64,000 nt of DNA from Virgibacillus sp. LDC-1. GTDB taxonomy: Bacteria; Bacillota; Bacilli; Bacillales; Amphibacillaceae. Under the pieces are notes generated by a model. The model was not told where the DNA came from. It did not search any database and was given only the letters and a program-made list of their open reading frames with translations. A program made the translations under genes and the position numbers. The stretch lies in assembly GCF_030137545.1 (NCBI RefSeq), contig NZ_JARUVL010000007.1:16376-80375 (forward strand), read 5' to 3'. This document shows positions 35,790 to 46,020 of the stretch, piece after piece. Every line of letters begins with the position of its first letter. The stretch's first letter is position 1.

Positions 35790-35830
35790 TTAATAATATC
35801 GAATTTCTTTCGGGTGAAAGTAAAAAAAAT

Positions 35831-35865
35831 AAGAGGGCATTCCCGAAAGGATGTCCTCTTATTAA
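35831..35865 (+). terminator. intra-operon hairpin between binding protein and permease genes
   Basis: AAGAGGGCAT (35831-35840) pairs with ATGTCCTCTT (35851-35860) with one wobble; only ATT follows, so termination would be partial. Such a hairpin can raise the level of binding-protein mRNA over permease mRNA. Confidence 0.55.
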
Positions 35866-35885
35866 ATGATATGGGGTTGAATGTA

Positions 35886-36764
35886 ATGAATAAAGTGATG
35901 TCCAATAAATGGATCATTGCAATATATACGCTTCCAGCCTTGTTATTAATTGGAGTGCTAATCTTTATTCCGCTTGTTTTGACAGGCTATTATGGCTTGA
36001 TGGACTGGGATGGAATAGGGGATATGAGTTTTATTGGGCTGGAAAATTATAAAAATGCAATCGTAGATGGGAAGTTTTGGAGTAGTGCATGGCATTCTAC
36101 ATTACTAGCATTCTTTTCTACGTTGAGTTTAGCAATATATTTAATGATTTCGATGATACTGGCTTCAAAATTAAAAGGAGCAGACTTTTTAAGAAAAATA
36201 TATCTAATTCCAATGCTGTTATCTTCAGTTGCGATTGCCCAGCTTTGGATTAAGGTATTTAATCCTACAAATGGGATGTTAAACTATGTACTGATGAAGC
36301 TAGGTATAGAGAATCCGCCTGCATGGCTTGCTGAACCAAGCTTTGTTTTATTTGCCATCTTTATCCCAATCTTATGGCAATATGCTGGCTTCTACATTCT
36401 TATCTATTATGCTGCATTAAAAAACATACCTGAATCGATTATTGAAGCAGCAAAGATTGATGGGGCTTCTCCTTTACAAATAGCTTATCGAATTAAATTA
36501 CCGTTAATTAAAGGTATAGTGAAAGTAACAATTGTACTCGCTATAGTTGGTTCATTAAAGTACTTCGATTTAATTTATGTAATGACAGGTGGCGGACCAA
36601 ATGGGGCAAGTGAAGTAATGGCTTCTTATATGTACAAATTGGCATTTGCAAGTAATGACTTCGGTTATGGAAGTGCAATTGGCTTCCTGTTGCTAATCAT
36701 TACCTTAATTGTCACGGTGATTATTCGTAAACTAACGGCTACGAAAGACGAAATTCAATATTAA
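35886..36764 (+). CDS. sugar ABC transporter permease (MalF-like)
   Basis: A 292-residue membrane protein with six helices. The ATPase-contact EAA loop is EAAKIDGASPLQIAYRIKLP. The first in-frame GTG at 35814 overlaps the hairpin, so I start at ATG 35886, behind GGGGTTGA (35873-35880). It pairs with the next permease. No ATPase gene is nearby, which is normal for carbohydrate importers of Bacilli that share MsmX-type ATPases. Confidence 0.9.
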   Translation: MNKVMSNKWIIAIYTLPALLLIGVLIFIPLVLTGYYGLMDWDGIGDMSFIGLENYKNAIVDGKFWSSAWHSTLLAFFSTLSLAIYLMISMILASKLKGADFLRKIYLIPMLLSSVAIAQLWIKVFNPTNGMLNYVLMKLGIENPPAWLAEPSFVLFAIFIPILWQYAGFYILIYYAALKNIPESIIEAAKIDGASPLQIAYRIKLPLIKGIVKVTIVLAIVGSLKYFDLIYVMTGGGPNGASEVMASYMYKLAFASNDFGYGSAIGFLLLIITLIVTVIIRKLTATKDEIQY

Positions 36765-36777
36765 TGGGGGATCAATC

Positions 36778-37599
36778 ATGAATCGAATAGGATATTATTT
36801 GCTATATGTTTTTTTAGCGATTGTAGCATTGTTTCAAATTTTTCCGATTATATGGTTATTCCTCTTTTCTTTAAAGGATAACCGTGAAATTTTTGCTGGC
36901 TCTCCATTTGCATTGCCAACAGAATTTAGATGGGAAAACTATCAAAAGGTTTGGGATGGGGGAATAGGTGTTTATTTTTGGAACAGTGTTTGGATAACTG
37001 CTGTAGCAATTATCCTAACTGTAGTGCTAGCGAGTATGGCTACGTTTGCTATTACTAGAATGCAATGGAAGCTAAGCAAGCTTGTACTCGGCTTATTTAT
37101 GGTAGGGTTAATGATCCCAATCCATTCTGCGATCATCCCACTTTTTAGCATGTTTTTAAAAGTTAACTTAATCGACAGCCCATGGTCCATCGTGATTACG
37201 TATACAGCTTATAATTTGCCAATTACGATGATGATTCTGCTTGGGTTTTATTACACACTTCCTCGTGAAATTGAAGAGGCGGCTATTATTGATGGGTGTT
37301 CCGTTCATCGAATGTTTTTCCGAATAATTTTACCAATGACAGGACCAGTTATTTCAACCACCGTAATCATCAATATGATTTACAACTGGAATGAATTTGT
37401 ATTTGTTAATACATTTATTAGCTCGGACAAGTATAAAACCTTAACAGTTGGAATTCAAAACTTTATCGGGCAGTATATGACTGACTGGGGCGCTATTGGA
37501 GCCACATTGATCATTAGTGTTTTACCCATTCTTTTAGCCTTTGTTTTCTTTAGTAATAAAGTGGTTGAAGGTATTTCGTCAAGTGCAATTAAAGGATAG
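36778..37599 (+). CDS. sugar ABC transporter permease (MalG-like)
   Basis: A 273-residue, six-helix permease. The EAA loop is EEAAIIDGCSVHRMFFRIIL and the C-terminus has the conserved G-A-I-G-A-T segment. It starts 13 bp after the first permease with GGGGGATC in front. The two permeases complete the channel of the xylose-regulated importer. Confidence 0.9.
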   Translation: MNRIGYYLLYVFLAIVALFQIFPIIWLFLFSLKDNREIFAGSPFALPTEFRWENYQKVWDGGIGVYFWNSVWITAVAIILTVVLASMATFAITRMQWKLSKLVLGLFMVGLMIPIHSAIIPLFSMFLKVNLIDSPWSIVITYTAYNLPITMMILLGFYYTLPREIEEAAIIDGCSVHRMFFRIILPMTGPVISTTVIINMIYNWNEFVFVNTFISSDKYKTLTVGIQNFIGQYMTDWGAIGATLIISVLPILLAFVFFSNKVVEGISSSAIKG

Positions 37600-37615
37600 T
37601 TGGTAATTTGTTTGA

Positions 37616-37642
37616 TGCTGTGAATCATTACGATTACACAGC
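37616..37642 (+). terminator. hairpin between permease and DUF624 gene
   Basis: TGCTGTG (37616-37622) pairs with CACAGCA (37636-37642), with AATC/GATT pairs inside. The T run comes only about 18 bases later, so it is a moderate terminator between convergent genes. Confidence 0.5.
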
Positions 37643-37668
37643 ACCATAGCAGATGAAAATTTTTTCTA

Positions 37669-38292
37669 TTATGAAGCATTACTTTGTTTAATTTGTATTC
37701 TTCGGAAAGCGTCTAAGCATAGCCAAGTGGTAATAAATGCATAGATACTTGAGCCAAATATAAATGCCAATGCAGGAATTAGTTTAAAAAGAAAAAATAT
37801 CGATCCGATACTTAAAATGATAAGAAAGCTATGTATTGGACTAATGAGCATAATGAGGAATGCATTTTTAATTAGTTTGAAAATATTCAAATCAAAATGT
37901 ACAAACGAAGGAAATAGGTAAAATAGAAAAAGGAGAAATAGAACTATGAATGCAAATAAAGGTATGTTCATCCAAGTCACATTTTCATCAATATTCATTT
38001 GAATAAAATACAAATCTATACGAATTAGCAGGACGATAGCAACAACAAAAAGTCCCATGAGATTACTTTTAACAAAATCAGCTTTAACGTATTTCCAAAA
38101 GGATTGAAAAACTGGACTATCAGTTGAGCCTCTTAACCAATCTCGCATAATAGCAAATACTGCAATTGTCGCAGGGAATAAACCGAACACTACAAGTCCA
38201 AGTAAGGAAAAAAGAATCCATAGAAGGTTGAGATAGGCAAAACGAGAGATCCATTCCATCATACGATAAAGTGTACTGCTAAATAAATTCAT
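37669..38292 (-). CDS. DUF624 (YesL-like) membrane protein
   Basis: A 207-residue membrane protein, a paralogue of the one at 13-630: same aromatic N-terminus, FGLFPATIAVFAIMRDWLRG, and about five hydrophobic segments. GGAGG precedes its ATG. It is divergent from xylA and its start is about 110 bp from the second XylR-type operator, so it is probably part of the xylose response. Function unknown; the association with sugar importers recurs at both places in this window. Confidence 0.83.
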   Translation of the reverse strand: MNLFSSTLYRMMEWISRFAYLNLLWILFSLLGLVVFGLFPATIAVFAIMRDWLRGSTDSPVFQSFWKYVKADFVKSNLMGLFVVAIVLLIRIDLYFIQMNIDENVTWMNIPLFAFIVLFLLFLFYLFPSFVHFDLNIFKLIKNAFLIMLISPIHSFLIILSIGSIFFLFKLIPALAFIFGSSIYAFITTWLCLDAFRRIQIKQSNAS

Positions 38293-38404
38293 TATATTAC
38301 CTCCACTCTTTGGTTGTAACGCTTAGGATGAGAATATGCATTTATTATAAAGGAAGCATTCTTTTTTTGCATGAAAACAGAGGTAAGATTGTTTTTTTCA
38401 AAAC

Positions 38405-38445
38405 TTAGTTTGTTGATTGTACAAACTATTGAACGTTGGTACAAT
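38405..38445 (+). promoter_or_regulatory. xylA promoter with XylR-type operator
   Basis: An inverted repeat TAGTTTGT (38406-38413) and ACAAACTA (38421-38428), the same AGTTT/AAACT core as the transporter operator. The promoter TTGTAC (38417-38422) and TACAAT (38440-38445), with a 17-bp spacer, overlaps it. XylR bound here would occlude the -35 box. Confidence 0.78.
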
Positions 38446-38498
38446 AGAAATTGAAAACAATTACATTAATCGTGTTCAGCATACTGAAGGAGGAAGAA

Positions 38499-39824
38499 AT
38501 GATGGCATATTTTAAAGATATATCAAACATTAAATACGAAGGAGCATCCTCAACAAATCCGTTTGCATTTAAATTTTATAATCCGCAAGAAAAAATTGGA
38601 GCAAAAACAATGGAAGAACATCTTCGCTTTGCGGTCGCATATTGGCATACCTTTACGGAGGATGGAAGTGATCCGTTTGGTGCAGGTACAATGATTCGAC
38701 CTTGGGATAAGTTCAGTGGAATGGATTTAGCAAAAGCAAGAGTTGAGGCGGCTTTTGAATTTTTTGAAAAGCTTGGAGTTCCTTATTTTTGTTTTCATGA
38801 TGTAGATATTGCTCCAGAGGGAAGTAACTTAAGTGAGACATATAAAAATATAGATACAATTGTTGCGATGATTAAAGACTATATGAAGGATAGTAAAACG
38901 AAGCTATTATGGAATACGGCCAATATGTTTACACATCCACGTTATGTCCATGGTGCAGCATCGTCCTGTAATGCTGATGTTTTTGCTTATGCAGCAGCAA
39001 AAGCTAAAAAAGGGTTGGAGGTTGGAAAAGAGCTAGGTGCTGAAAACTATGTGTTCTGGGGTGGACGAGAGGGCTATGAAACACTTTTAAATACAGACTT
39101 AAAATTAGAATTAGACAATCTAGCACGTTTCTTCCATATGGCAATTGACTACGCAAAAGAAATCGGCTTTGACGGACAGTTTTTAATCGAACCGAAGCCG
39201 AAAGAACCTACTACACACCAGTATGATTTCGATGTTGCTAGTGGTTACGCCTTCTTACAAGCAAATGATTTACAAGACCACTTTAAATTCAATATTGAAG
39301 CAAATCATGCTACGCTTGCTGGCCACACCTTTGAGCATGAACTGCGTTATGCTCGGATTCATGGGATGCTTGGTTCCGTTGATGCGAATCAAGGCGATCC
39401 ATTGCTAGGCTGGGATACAGATGAATTTCCAACAGATTTGTATTCAACTACACTAGCAATGTATGAAATTTTGAAAAATGGGGGCCTTGGACGTGGAGGT
39501 TTGAATTTTGATGCCAAAGTACGTCGTGGTTCTTTTGAAGCGGAGGATTTATTTCATGCGCATATCGCTGGAATGGATAGCTTTGCAATCGGCTTAAAGG
39601 TTGCTCAGCAATTATTAGATGATAGCGTATTAGAGCGAGTGATTGATACACGCTACAGCAGTTATACAAAAGGAATTGGTAAAGCGATTGTAGATGGAGA
39701 AACCGATTTTCATAAGTTAGAAGAATATGCATTAGGGCTTACAACTATCGAAAATAAATCAGGTCGTCTAGAAGAAATAAAAGCTACCATTAATCGATAT
39801 TTATTAACAGCATTTAACAAATAA
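38499..39824 (+). CDS. xylA: xylose isomerase
   Basis: A 441-residue class II xylose isomerase. The ring-opening H100 and D103 lie in [11 protein letters not shown]; metal and substrate residues are in [30 protein letters not shown] and GSVDANQGD. It converts D-xylose to D-xylulose in the cytoplasm. GAAGGAGGAA (38486-38495) places the start at ATG 38499 (ATG 38502 is also possible); the upstream frame to 38451 is leader. xylB follows after 79 bp. Confidence 0.96.
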   Translation: MMAYFKDISNIKYEGASSTNPFAFKFYNPQEKIGAKTMEEHLRFAVAYWHTFTEDGSDPFGAGTMIRPWDKFSGMDLAKARVEAAFEFFEKLGVPYFCFHDVDIAPEGSNLSETYKNIDTIVAMIKDYMKDSKTKLLWNTANMFTHPRYVHGAASSCNADVFAYAAAKAKKGLEVGKELGAENYVFWGGREGYETLLNTDLKLELDNLARFFHMAIDYAKEIGFDGQFLIEPKPKEPTTHQYDFDVASGYAFLQANDLQDHFKFNIEANHATLAGHTFEHELRYARIHGMLGSVDANQGDPLLGWDTDEFPTDLYSTTLAMYEILKNGGLGRGGLNFDAKVRRGSFEAEDLFHAHIAGMDSFAIGLKVAQQLLDDSVLERVIDTRYSSYTKGIGKAIVDGETDFHKLEEYALGLTTIENKSGRLEEIKATINRYLLTAFNK

Positions 39825-39903
39825 TAAGATAAGCGCTGGAGGGGATGTTTTTAATTCCATCCAGTATTGGCTAGTTGATTTTAGCATGGAATGAGGTGCT
39901 CGT

Positions 39904-41403
39904 ATGCGGTATGTCATTGGTATTGACCTTGGCACAAGTGCGGTTAAATTACTACTGGTTGATCAGCTTGGACAGGTAGTTCAAGAAGTCTCAAAGTCTC
40001 TTACATTAATTCAAGAAAAAACAGGCTACAGTGAACAAGATCCAGAGGAATGGGTTACGCAAACAATCGCTGGGTTAAAGGAATTACTTCTAACTTTTCG
40101 AGGCAATCCGAAAGAAATTGAAGGAATCAGCTTTTCTGGGCAAATGCATGGTCTTGTATTGTTAGATAAAAAGAATCGTGTCCTCCGTAATGCAATTTTA
40201 TGGAATGATACTCGTACAACTGAGCAGTGCCAGCGGATCCAAGCAGTTGTTGGGAAGGAACGATTATTGGAAATTACAAAGAACCCGGCACTTGAAGGAT
40301 TAACCTTGCCTAAAATTATGTGGGTAAAGGAGCATGAGCCAGCGCTTTTTGAACAAGCTGCCACCTTCCTGTTGCCAAAGGATTATGTGCGTTTTCGACT
40401 AACTGGAAGGTTGCATACGGATTACTCTGATGCTGCTGGAACATTGCTATTGGATATTAGAAAAAAAGCATGGAGTACTGAATTGTGTGAGCTCTTAGAC
40501 ATTGACTTAGAACTCTGTCCACCATTAGTGAGGTCTGATGCGGAAGTTGGGTATATTACAGCAGAAATTGCCGAGGTGACAGGGTTATCTTCAACCACGA
40601 GTGTGTTTGCAGGTGGTGCAGATAATGCATGCGGTGCGATTGGAGCCGGTATTCTATCGGATGGAACAACATTATGTAGTATTGGAACTTCAGGTGTAAT
40701 TTTATCATATGAGGCAGCAGGCGATAAAGATTTCCAAGGAAAGGTTCACTATTTTAACCACGGAGCACCAGATGTGTTTTATACAATGGGTGTTACATTA
40801 GCTGCAGGCTATAGCTTAAACTGGTTTAAAGAAACATTTGCAAACAATGAATCATTTGATCAATTACTGGCAGAGTTAGAAATGATTCCAATTGGTGCAA
40901 ATGGTCTGTTATTTACCCCATATTTAGTAGGTGAACGAACACCATATGCTGATTCAATTATTCGGGGAAGCTTTATCGGAATAGATGCATCTCATGGGAA
41001 GAAGCATTTTGTACGTGCTGTTTTAGAAGGGATTACATTTTCATTAAATGAAACAGTTCAGATTTTTCGTGAGCGTGGTAAGACGATTGATACTATTGTT
41101 TCTATTGGTGGAGGAGCAAAAAGTGACGTATGGCTTCAAATCCAGGCAGATATTTTCGATGCTAAAGTTGTAAAGTTAAAAAGTGAACAGGGCCCAGGCA
41201 TGGGGGCAGCGATGTTAGCTGCTTATGGATGTGGATGGTTCAAAACGTTAGCTGCTTGTGCAGACCAATTTTTGCAGGTAGAAAAGGTTATTACTCCGAT
41301 TGAAGAAAATATCGCTGTATATCAATCTTTATTTGAACTATATAAAGATATATATCGTCAAACAAAAGATTTAAACAAAAAATTAGTACCGTACCGAAGT
41401 TAG
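39904..41403 (+). CDS. xylB: xylulokinase
   Basis: A 499-residue FGGY-family kinase that phosphorylates D-xylulose to xylulose-5-P. The N-terminal ATPase motif MRYVIGIDLGTSAVKLLLVD, the substrate loop SGQMHGLVLLD, the catalytic-Asp motif GGADNACGAIGAG and the C-terminal IGGGAKSDVWLQ are complete. GAGGTG precedes the ATG. A very strong terminator behind it closes the xylAB transcript. Confidence 0.95.
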   Translation: MRYVIGIDLGTSAVKLLLVDQLGQVVQEVSKSLTLIQEKTGYSEQDPEEWVTQTIAGLKELLLTFRGNPKEIEGISFSGQMHGLVLLDKKNRVLRNAILWNDTRTTEQCQRIQAVVGKERLLEITKNPALEGLTLPKIMWVKEHEPALFEQAATFLLPKDYVRFRLTGRLHTDYSDAAGTLLLDIRKKAWSTELCELLDIDLELCPPLVRSDAEVGYITAEIAEVTGLSSTTSVFAGGADNACGAIGAGILSDGTTLCSIGTSGVILSYEAAGDKDFQGKVHYFNHGAPDVFYTMGVTLAAGYSLNWFKETFANNESFDQLLAELEMIPIGANGLLFTPYLVGERTPYADSIIRGSFIGIDASHGKKHFVRAVLEGITFSLNETVQIFRERGKTIDTIVSIGGGAKSDVWLQIQADIFDAKVVKLKSEQGPGMGAAMLAAYGCGWFKTLAACADQFLQVEKVITPIEENIAVYQSLFELYKDIYRQTKDLNKKLVPYRS

Positions 41404-41414
41404 GCTTAAAAAGA

Positions 41415-41465
41415 AAAAAGGTCATCCGAGATTGTGCATATATGTATGGTTCGGATGACCTTTTT
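41415..41465 (+). terminator. xylAB terminator
   Basis: Perfect 15-bp stem AAAAAGGTCATCCGA (41415-41429) with TCGGATGACCTTTTT (41451-41465). The T tail is part of the stem. Confidence 0.92.
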
Positions 41466-41522
41466 AACGTTTTTTGTTAATAGATGAGGTTGGACATTGA
41501 AAGAATTGGAGGGCGAGGAAGT

Positions 41523-42506
41523 ATGTTTTATAAAGAGCTTGGAAACACAGCAATGAAAATAAGTGCTTTAAGCTTTGGAACATGGGCAATTGGTGGTGCA
41601 TGGGGAAAAACAAATGACCATGATGCTTTAGAGGGCTTAGCGCGTGCAATCGACTTAGGTGTTAATTTTTTTGATACAGCAGATGTATATGGAGATGGAC
41701 ATAGTGAAGAATTATTGGCAAAAGCGACAAAGGGGAAAGAAGGGGAGATATACATTGCCAGCAAATTTTGTCGAGCAGGAGATATCCATGATCCAACTAA
41801 TTATTCGGAGGAAGTGGTAACAAATTATTGTGAGCAAAGCTTGAAGCGATTACAAAGAGAATATATTGATTTATACCAGATTCATTGTCCACCGATGGAT
41901 ATTTTGCGGGCAGGTCATGTGTTTGACACGTTGGAAAAATTAAAGACTCAAGGGAAAATTCGTTACTATGGTGTAAGCGTTGAAACTGTTGAAGAAGGAT
42001 TGTATGTGTTGGAGCATACGAATGCTAGTTCATTACAAGTGATCTTTAATCTTTTCCGGCAAAAGCCGTTAAAAAAACTATTTCCACTTGCCTTAGAAAA
42101 AGAAGTTGGTATTTTATCACGTGTGCCACTTGCTAGTGGCTTATTGACGGGTAAATTTACAGAACAGACTTCATTTGCGAGTGATGATCATCGATATTTC
42201 AATAAGGATGGAGCTGCATTCAATGTTGGAGAAACCTTTGCAGGAATTGAATTTGCTCGTGGTGTCGAATTAAGTAGAAAGCTCGAATGGATAGCGGAAG
42301 GTAGAGACAATATGACGAGAGCGGCTTTGAAATGGATTGTTGAACAGGAGGCAGTTACTAGTGTCATACCTGGCTTTCGAAATAAACACCAGGTAGAGGA
42401 TAATGTGGGAGCTCTTGCAGTCAAAGCATATCAGGATGATGAGTTAGAAAAATTAAGAAGATTTTATGAATTAGAAGTAAAGCCGTATATTAGAGGGGCC
42501 TATTAA
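41523..42506 (+). CDS. aldo/keto reductase
   Basis: A 327-residue NAD(P)H-dependent aldo/keto reductase. The catalytic tetrad is visible as D and Y in FFDTADVYGDG, K in YIASKFC and H in YQIHCPP; SRVPLASGLLTG and the C-terminal IPGFRNKHQVEDN shape the cofactor site. The layout resembles the IolS/YajO-type AKRs of Bacilli. GGGCGAGGAAGT precedes ATG 41523. A role in xylose metabolism (aldehyde or sugar reduction) is suggested only by its position behind xylAB. Confidence 0.87.
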   Translation: MFYKELGNTAMKISALSFGTWAIGGAWGKTNDHDALEGLARAIDLGVNFFDTADVYGDGHSEELLAKATKGKEGEIYIASKFCRAGDIHDPTNYSEEVVTNYCEQSLKRLQREYIDLYQIHCPPMDILRAGHVFDTLEKLKTQGKIRYYGVSVETVEEGLYVLEHTNASSLQVIFNLFRQKPLKKLFPLALEKEVGILSRVPLASGLLTGKFTEQTSFASDDHRYFNKDGAAFNVGETFAGIEFARGVELSRKLEWIAEGRDNMTRAALKWIVEQEAVTSVIPGFRNKHQVEDNVGALAVKAYQDDELEKLRRFYELEVKPYIRGAY

Positions 42507-42686
42507 TCTCTTCAATCATCTTGCATACAACTGGTAGTAAGACCTCTATGTGAAGACACAAAGATTGAGTGAGGTTCAAACTGAACGTCAAATGTTCGGT
42601 TATGCTCAACCAACAATCAGGGGGAGATGAACGAATCCTCACTGATTAAAGTTTCACTAGTATGATGCGAATGTGGAGGGGGAAAA

Positions 42687-44429
42687 TTGAAAAAAAGAAG
42701 GAAACGTACTTGTAACTATATCTTTAATAAACTTGGTTGGCAGCATTTGCGGATTGGAACAAAATACTCAATTGTATACTTGTTCACGATTTTTCTGTTC
42801 TTACTTGCTGGAGCAATCATCTATTTTCAATTAAGTAGTGCACAGAATAGTATTGTGGCAATTGAAGCACAAAGTAAACAAACAAAGGGAATTTCAGAGA
42901 TGGCTTTATTGATTCAAATTAAAGACGGGAATATTGCTGATTATCTAGCCGTACAAAGTCAGGATATTGCTTCTTCTTTTAAACAAAATCAGGCAGCATT
43001 AAAAGAATTAGAAACGGCGTTAAAATCTAGCTTACATACAGAAGAGGAACAGCGTATTTTTAAAGAACTAATTGATAAGAGCAATACAATGGATAAAATT
43101 TTTTATGAAGAAATTATGCCAGCTATTGAGAATGGAAATGTCGATGCAGCACGCACTTTTCGATTGAATGCTTCTTCCATAAAAGAATCTAGTATAGCGC
43201 TTGTATATCAATTAATTGAAATCGTAAATAAACATCAAGATAACACGGTTCAGCATGCTAGCAGGAGTATCCTTCATAGTATTGTTACGTTCGGTATAGT
43301 AATTATAATAACGATTGTTATTGGAATGAGTAGTATTTTTATAGTTAGTCATTTTATTTCCAAGCGATTAAAGAAAGTTGTTGATACAACAGCGCAGATT
43401 GCGGATGGTGATTTATCAATTGCAGCGATTGCTTATGAAGGAAGGGATGAAATAGGTAGTTTGGCGACTACATCAAATCGTATGAAGCAAAACATATATA
43501 ACATTGTGCGAAAGGTAGCGACTGCATCAAATACAGTATCTACTAGAAGTGAAGCATTAAACGAATCTGCTTCGGAAGTAAAAGCGGCTGGGAAACAAAT
43601 TGCTTCAACAATGGAGGAACTGGCTTCAGGTATTGAAATGCAGGCACATGCATCGGCTGAGCTTGCAGAAAGTATGAAGAAATTCTTACAGCGAGTATAT
43701 GGTTCAAATAAGGATGGTCAAATGATTGTTGATTCAACAACATCCGTTCAACGCTTAACTAATGATGGAAGCCTATTGATGCAGCAGTCAATCAAGCAAA
43801 TGGAACGAATTGATGTAATTATGACTACGGCTGTTGAGAAAATAAAGGGGCTTGATAAACAATCAGAAAAGATTTCGACCCTTGTTTATGTTATTCAGGA
43901 TATCGCTGATCAAACTAATCTACTTTCGCTTAATGCAGCAATAGAAGCTGCGCGGGCAGGAGAGCACGGTAAGGGCTTTGCGGTTGTTGCAGATGAAGTG
44001 AAGAAGTTAGCAGAACAAGTGACAGCCTCAATATATGAGATTACTAGCATCGTCAACAATATCCAAATGGAAACACGTAATGTTGTCCAATCATTAGGAG
44101 ATGGCTATAAGGAAGTAAAAGAAGGAATAATACAAGTACAAGAAACAGGAAATAATTTTGAACAAATTAATTCTTCTTTTGCACAGGTAGCTGAAAAGGT
44201 TTCGAGCATATCAATAAATTTAAATGAAGTAGCGCTTCGTGGTGGAGAAATGAGTAAGTTGATTGAGGATGTTGCAGCAGTTTCAGAAGAATCAGCTGCA
44301 AGTGTGGAACAAGCAACGGCTTCAGTACAGCAGTCTTCGAGCACAATGGAAGAGGTTTCTCATAGTGCGAACGAATTATCGAAGCTGGCAATGGAAATGA
44401 ATGAGGAGATAAAAGTATTTCAATTATAG
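42687..44429 (+). CDS. methyl-accepting chemotaxis protein
   Basis: A 580-residue transmembrane chemoreceptor: TM1 at about 27-48, a helical extracellular sensor of about 145 residues (four-helix-bundle type), TM2 at about 196-222, HAMP at about 223-280, and the cytoplasmic signalling hairpin with the tip around [21 protein letters not shown]. It starts at TTG 42687 with GGAGGGGG in front. The ligand is unknown. Its location between the aldo/keto reductase and the mutarotase of the xylose locus makes a sugar or sugar-binding-protein signal a fair guess. Confidence 0.92.
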   Translation: MKKRRKRTCNYIFNKLGWQHLRIGTKYSIVYLFTIFLFLLAGAIIYFQLSSAQNSIVAIEAQSKQTKGISEMALLIQIKDGNIADYLAVQSQDIASSFKQNQAALKELETALKSSLHTEEEQRIFKELIDKSNTMDKIFYEEIMPAIENGNVDAARTFRLNASSIKESSIALVYQLIEIVNKHQDNTVQHASRSILHSIVTFGIVIIITIVIGMSSIFIVSHFISKRLKKVVDTTAQIADGDLSIAAIAYEGRDEIGSLATTSNRMKQNIYNIVRKVATASNTVSTRSEALNESASEVKAAGKQIASTMEELASGIEMQAHASAELAESMKKFLQRVYGSNKDGQMIVDSTTSVQRLTNDGSLLMQQSIKQMERIDVIMTTAVEKIKGLDKQSEKISTLVYVIQDIADQTNLLSLNAAIEAARAGEHGKGFAVVADEVKKLAEQVTASIYEITSIVNNIQMETRNVVQSLGDGYKEVKEGIIQVQETGNNFEQINSSFAQVAEKVSSISINLNEVALRGGEMSKLIEDVAAVSEESAASVEQATASVQQSSSTMEEVSHSANELSKLAMEMNEEIKVFQL

Positions 44430-44542
44430 TCAAATTTATACGAAATAAGGCCTCTTACTATGGAGATAACTTACTTCTGATAGTGTAGAAAGTTTTTGAG
44501 GATAAATGAAGCAACAACAGGAATGGCAGCGGAGGTATTACG

Positions 44543-45574
44543 GTGAAAATTACAATTAACAGCCTAGAAAATAAATGGAAGCAGTTTAATTTGGTTAATA
44601 GAAATGGAATGGTGGCAAGCATCTTAAATTATGGAGGTATTATTGCGAGGCTACTCGTTCCGGACAAGCAGGGCAATTTAGAAAACATTGTGCTTGGATA
44701 TAAGAACCTGGCAGATTATAAGAATGATTCGAATTATTTTGGAGCAATTATAGGCAGAGTTGCAGGAAGAATCCAAGAGGCTTCCTTTCAGTTAGGAGCA
44801 AATTGCTATCAGTTAGAGGAAAATGAAGGACACCACCATCTACATAGTGCTAGTGTAGGATTTCATCAGGTTATCTGGGATGCACAAACGTTTCAAAGCG
44901 AAGATAGAATTGGTGTTCAACTTCAGCATGTAAGTCCGAACGGTGAAGGAGGATACCCAGGAAATGTAACGGTAAGGGTTACATATACTTTGAATAATTA
45001 TAACCAATTATCAGTACATTACAGTGCTGTGAGTGATAAGTTGACAGTACTCACATTAACGAACCATTCATATTTTAATTTAAGTGGAAATCTAAAGGAT
45101 ACAATTTTGAACCATCGTATAACTATAAAAAGTCATCATATTCTAGAATTAGATAAAGCAAGTATACCTACAGGCCGCAAATTGCCTGTCAAGGGCACTC
45201 CATTTGACTTTTGTCAGGGAAGGCTTCTTCAGGATGGAATTCTTCATGGAAATGAACAAAATAAACGAGTTGGGAATGGATATGATCATTATTTTCTGTT
45301 CGATTGCTCTAAACAGAAGCAGGTGCTGCTATCAGAGGAAGCGAGTGGTCGAACGATGCAGATGGAGACAGACCAACCAGGTATGGTGATGTATACTGCA
45401 AATAACTTAGCAGGAGGTCATCCTTTACATGAAGGAGTTTCTAGAAAGTATATGGGTGTATGTTTGGAAACTCAAGCATCTCCAGTTTCTTTACATCATA
45501 ATGGTTTTCCATCGATAACATTACAGCCAAACCAATACTATGATAAAAAAACAACCTTTAGCTTTAGCTGGTAA
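44543..45574 (+). CDS. galM: aldose 1-epimerase (mutarotase)
   Basis: A 343-residue galactose-mutarotase-fold enzyme that interconverts alpha and beta anomers of aldoses. Conserved histidines are in HHLHSASVGFHQ and LTNHSYFNLSGN, and the catalytic Glu is in GVCLETQASP. It starts at GTG 44543 after GGAGGT (44531-44536). At the end of the xylose block it probably speeds anomerisation of imported xylose so that XylA receives its preferred anomer. Confidence 0.92.
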   Translation: MKITINSLENKWKQFNLVNRNGMVASILNYGGIIARLLVPDKQGNLENIVLGYKNLADYKNDSNYFGAIIGRVAGRIQEASFQLGANCYQLEENEGHHHLHSASVGFHQVIWDAQTFQSEDRIGVQLQHVSPNGEGGYPGNVTVRVTYTLNNYNQLSVHYSAVSDKLTVLTLTNHSYFNLSGNLKDTILNHRITIKSHHILELDKASIPTGRKLPVKGTPFDFCQGRLLQDGILHGNEQNKRVGNGYDHYFLFDCSKQKQVLLSEEASGRTMQMETDQPGMVMYTANNLAGGHPLHEGVSRKYMGVCLETQASPVSLHHNGFPSITLQPNQYYDKKTTFSFSW

Positions 45575-45643
45575 GAGTGCCAGTAGAGGAGATTGAAAAA
45601 GAAATACTGTACCTAATAAGTATATGTGCACTTTTAATAAGTT

Positions 45644-45688
45644 GTTGAGCAACGATCATTTTTGGTTGTTGCTTAACAGCTTTTTTAA
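45644..45688 (+). terminator. galM terminator
   Basis: GTTGAGCAAC (45644-45653) pairs with GTTGCTTAAC (45668-45677) with one wobble, followed by AGCTTTTTTAATTTT. Confidence 0.85.
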
Positions 45689-45968
45689 TTTTCTTCGCTT
45701 AAAACCACTTAAAATCACATGAATAAATAACCATATCTGTATATAAAATATCATGTCAGGAAATCATATTTTTCTAAGCAGTTAGCTTGACAATCCCCCT
45801 TTTAGAGCAATTTTTTGTTAGTTTTTACTAAGATAAATGACTACTAATTTCCAACAAACCTTTATTTTAAGAGGTTTTTGAAAGGTTTCTAATTACTTAT
45901 TATATAAATATTATATCTCAGAAAGATTGTGAAGTATTGAACTTAATGTGAATGTTTAACGTAACATA

Positions 45969-46020
45969 TTGCCTAACTTTGAGGGCGGATTTAATATAAA
46001 TATGTGAAGTGTTTCACATA
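45969..46020 (+). promoter_or_regulatory. promoter and TGTGA-N6-TCACA palindrome of the sulfur operon
   Basis: TTGCCT (45969-45974) and TAATAT (45992-45997) with a 17-bp spacer form a promoter. Directly downstream, TATGTGAA (46001-46008) and TTCACATA (46013-46020) form a perfect palindrome that fits the Crp/Fnr consensus TGTGA-N6-TCACA. Its position over the expected start point favours repression rather than activation. Confidence 0.65.
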
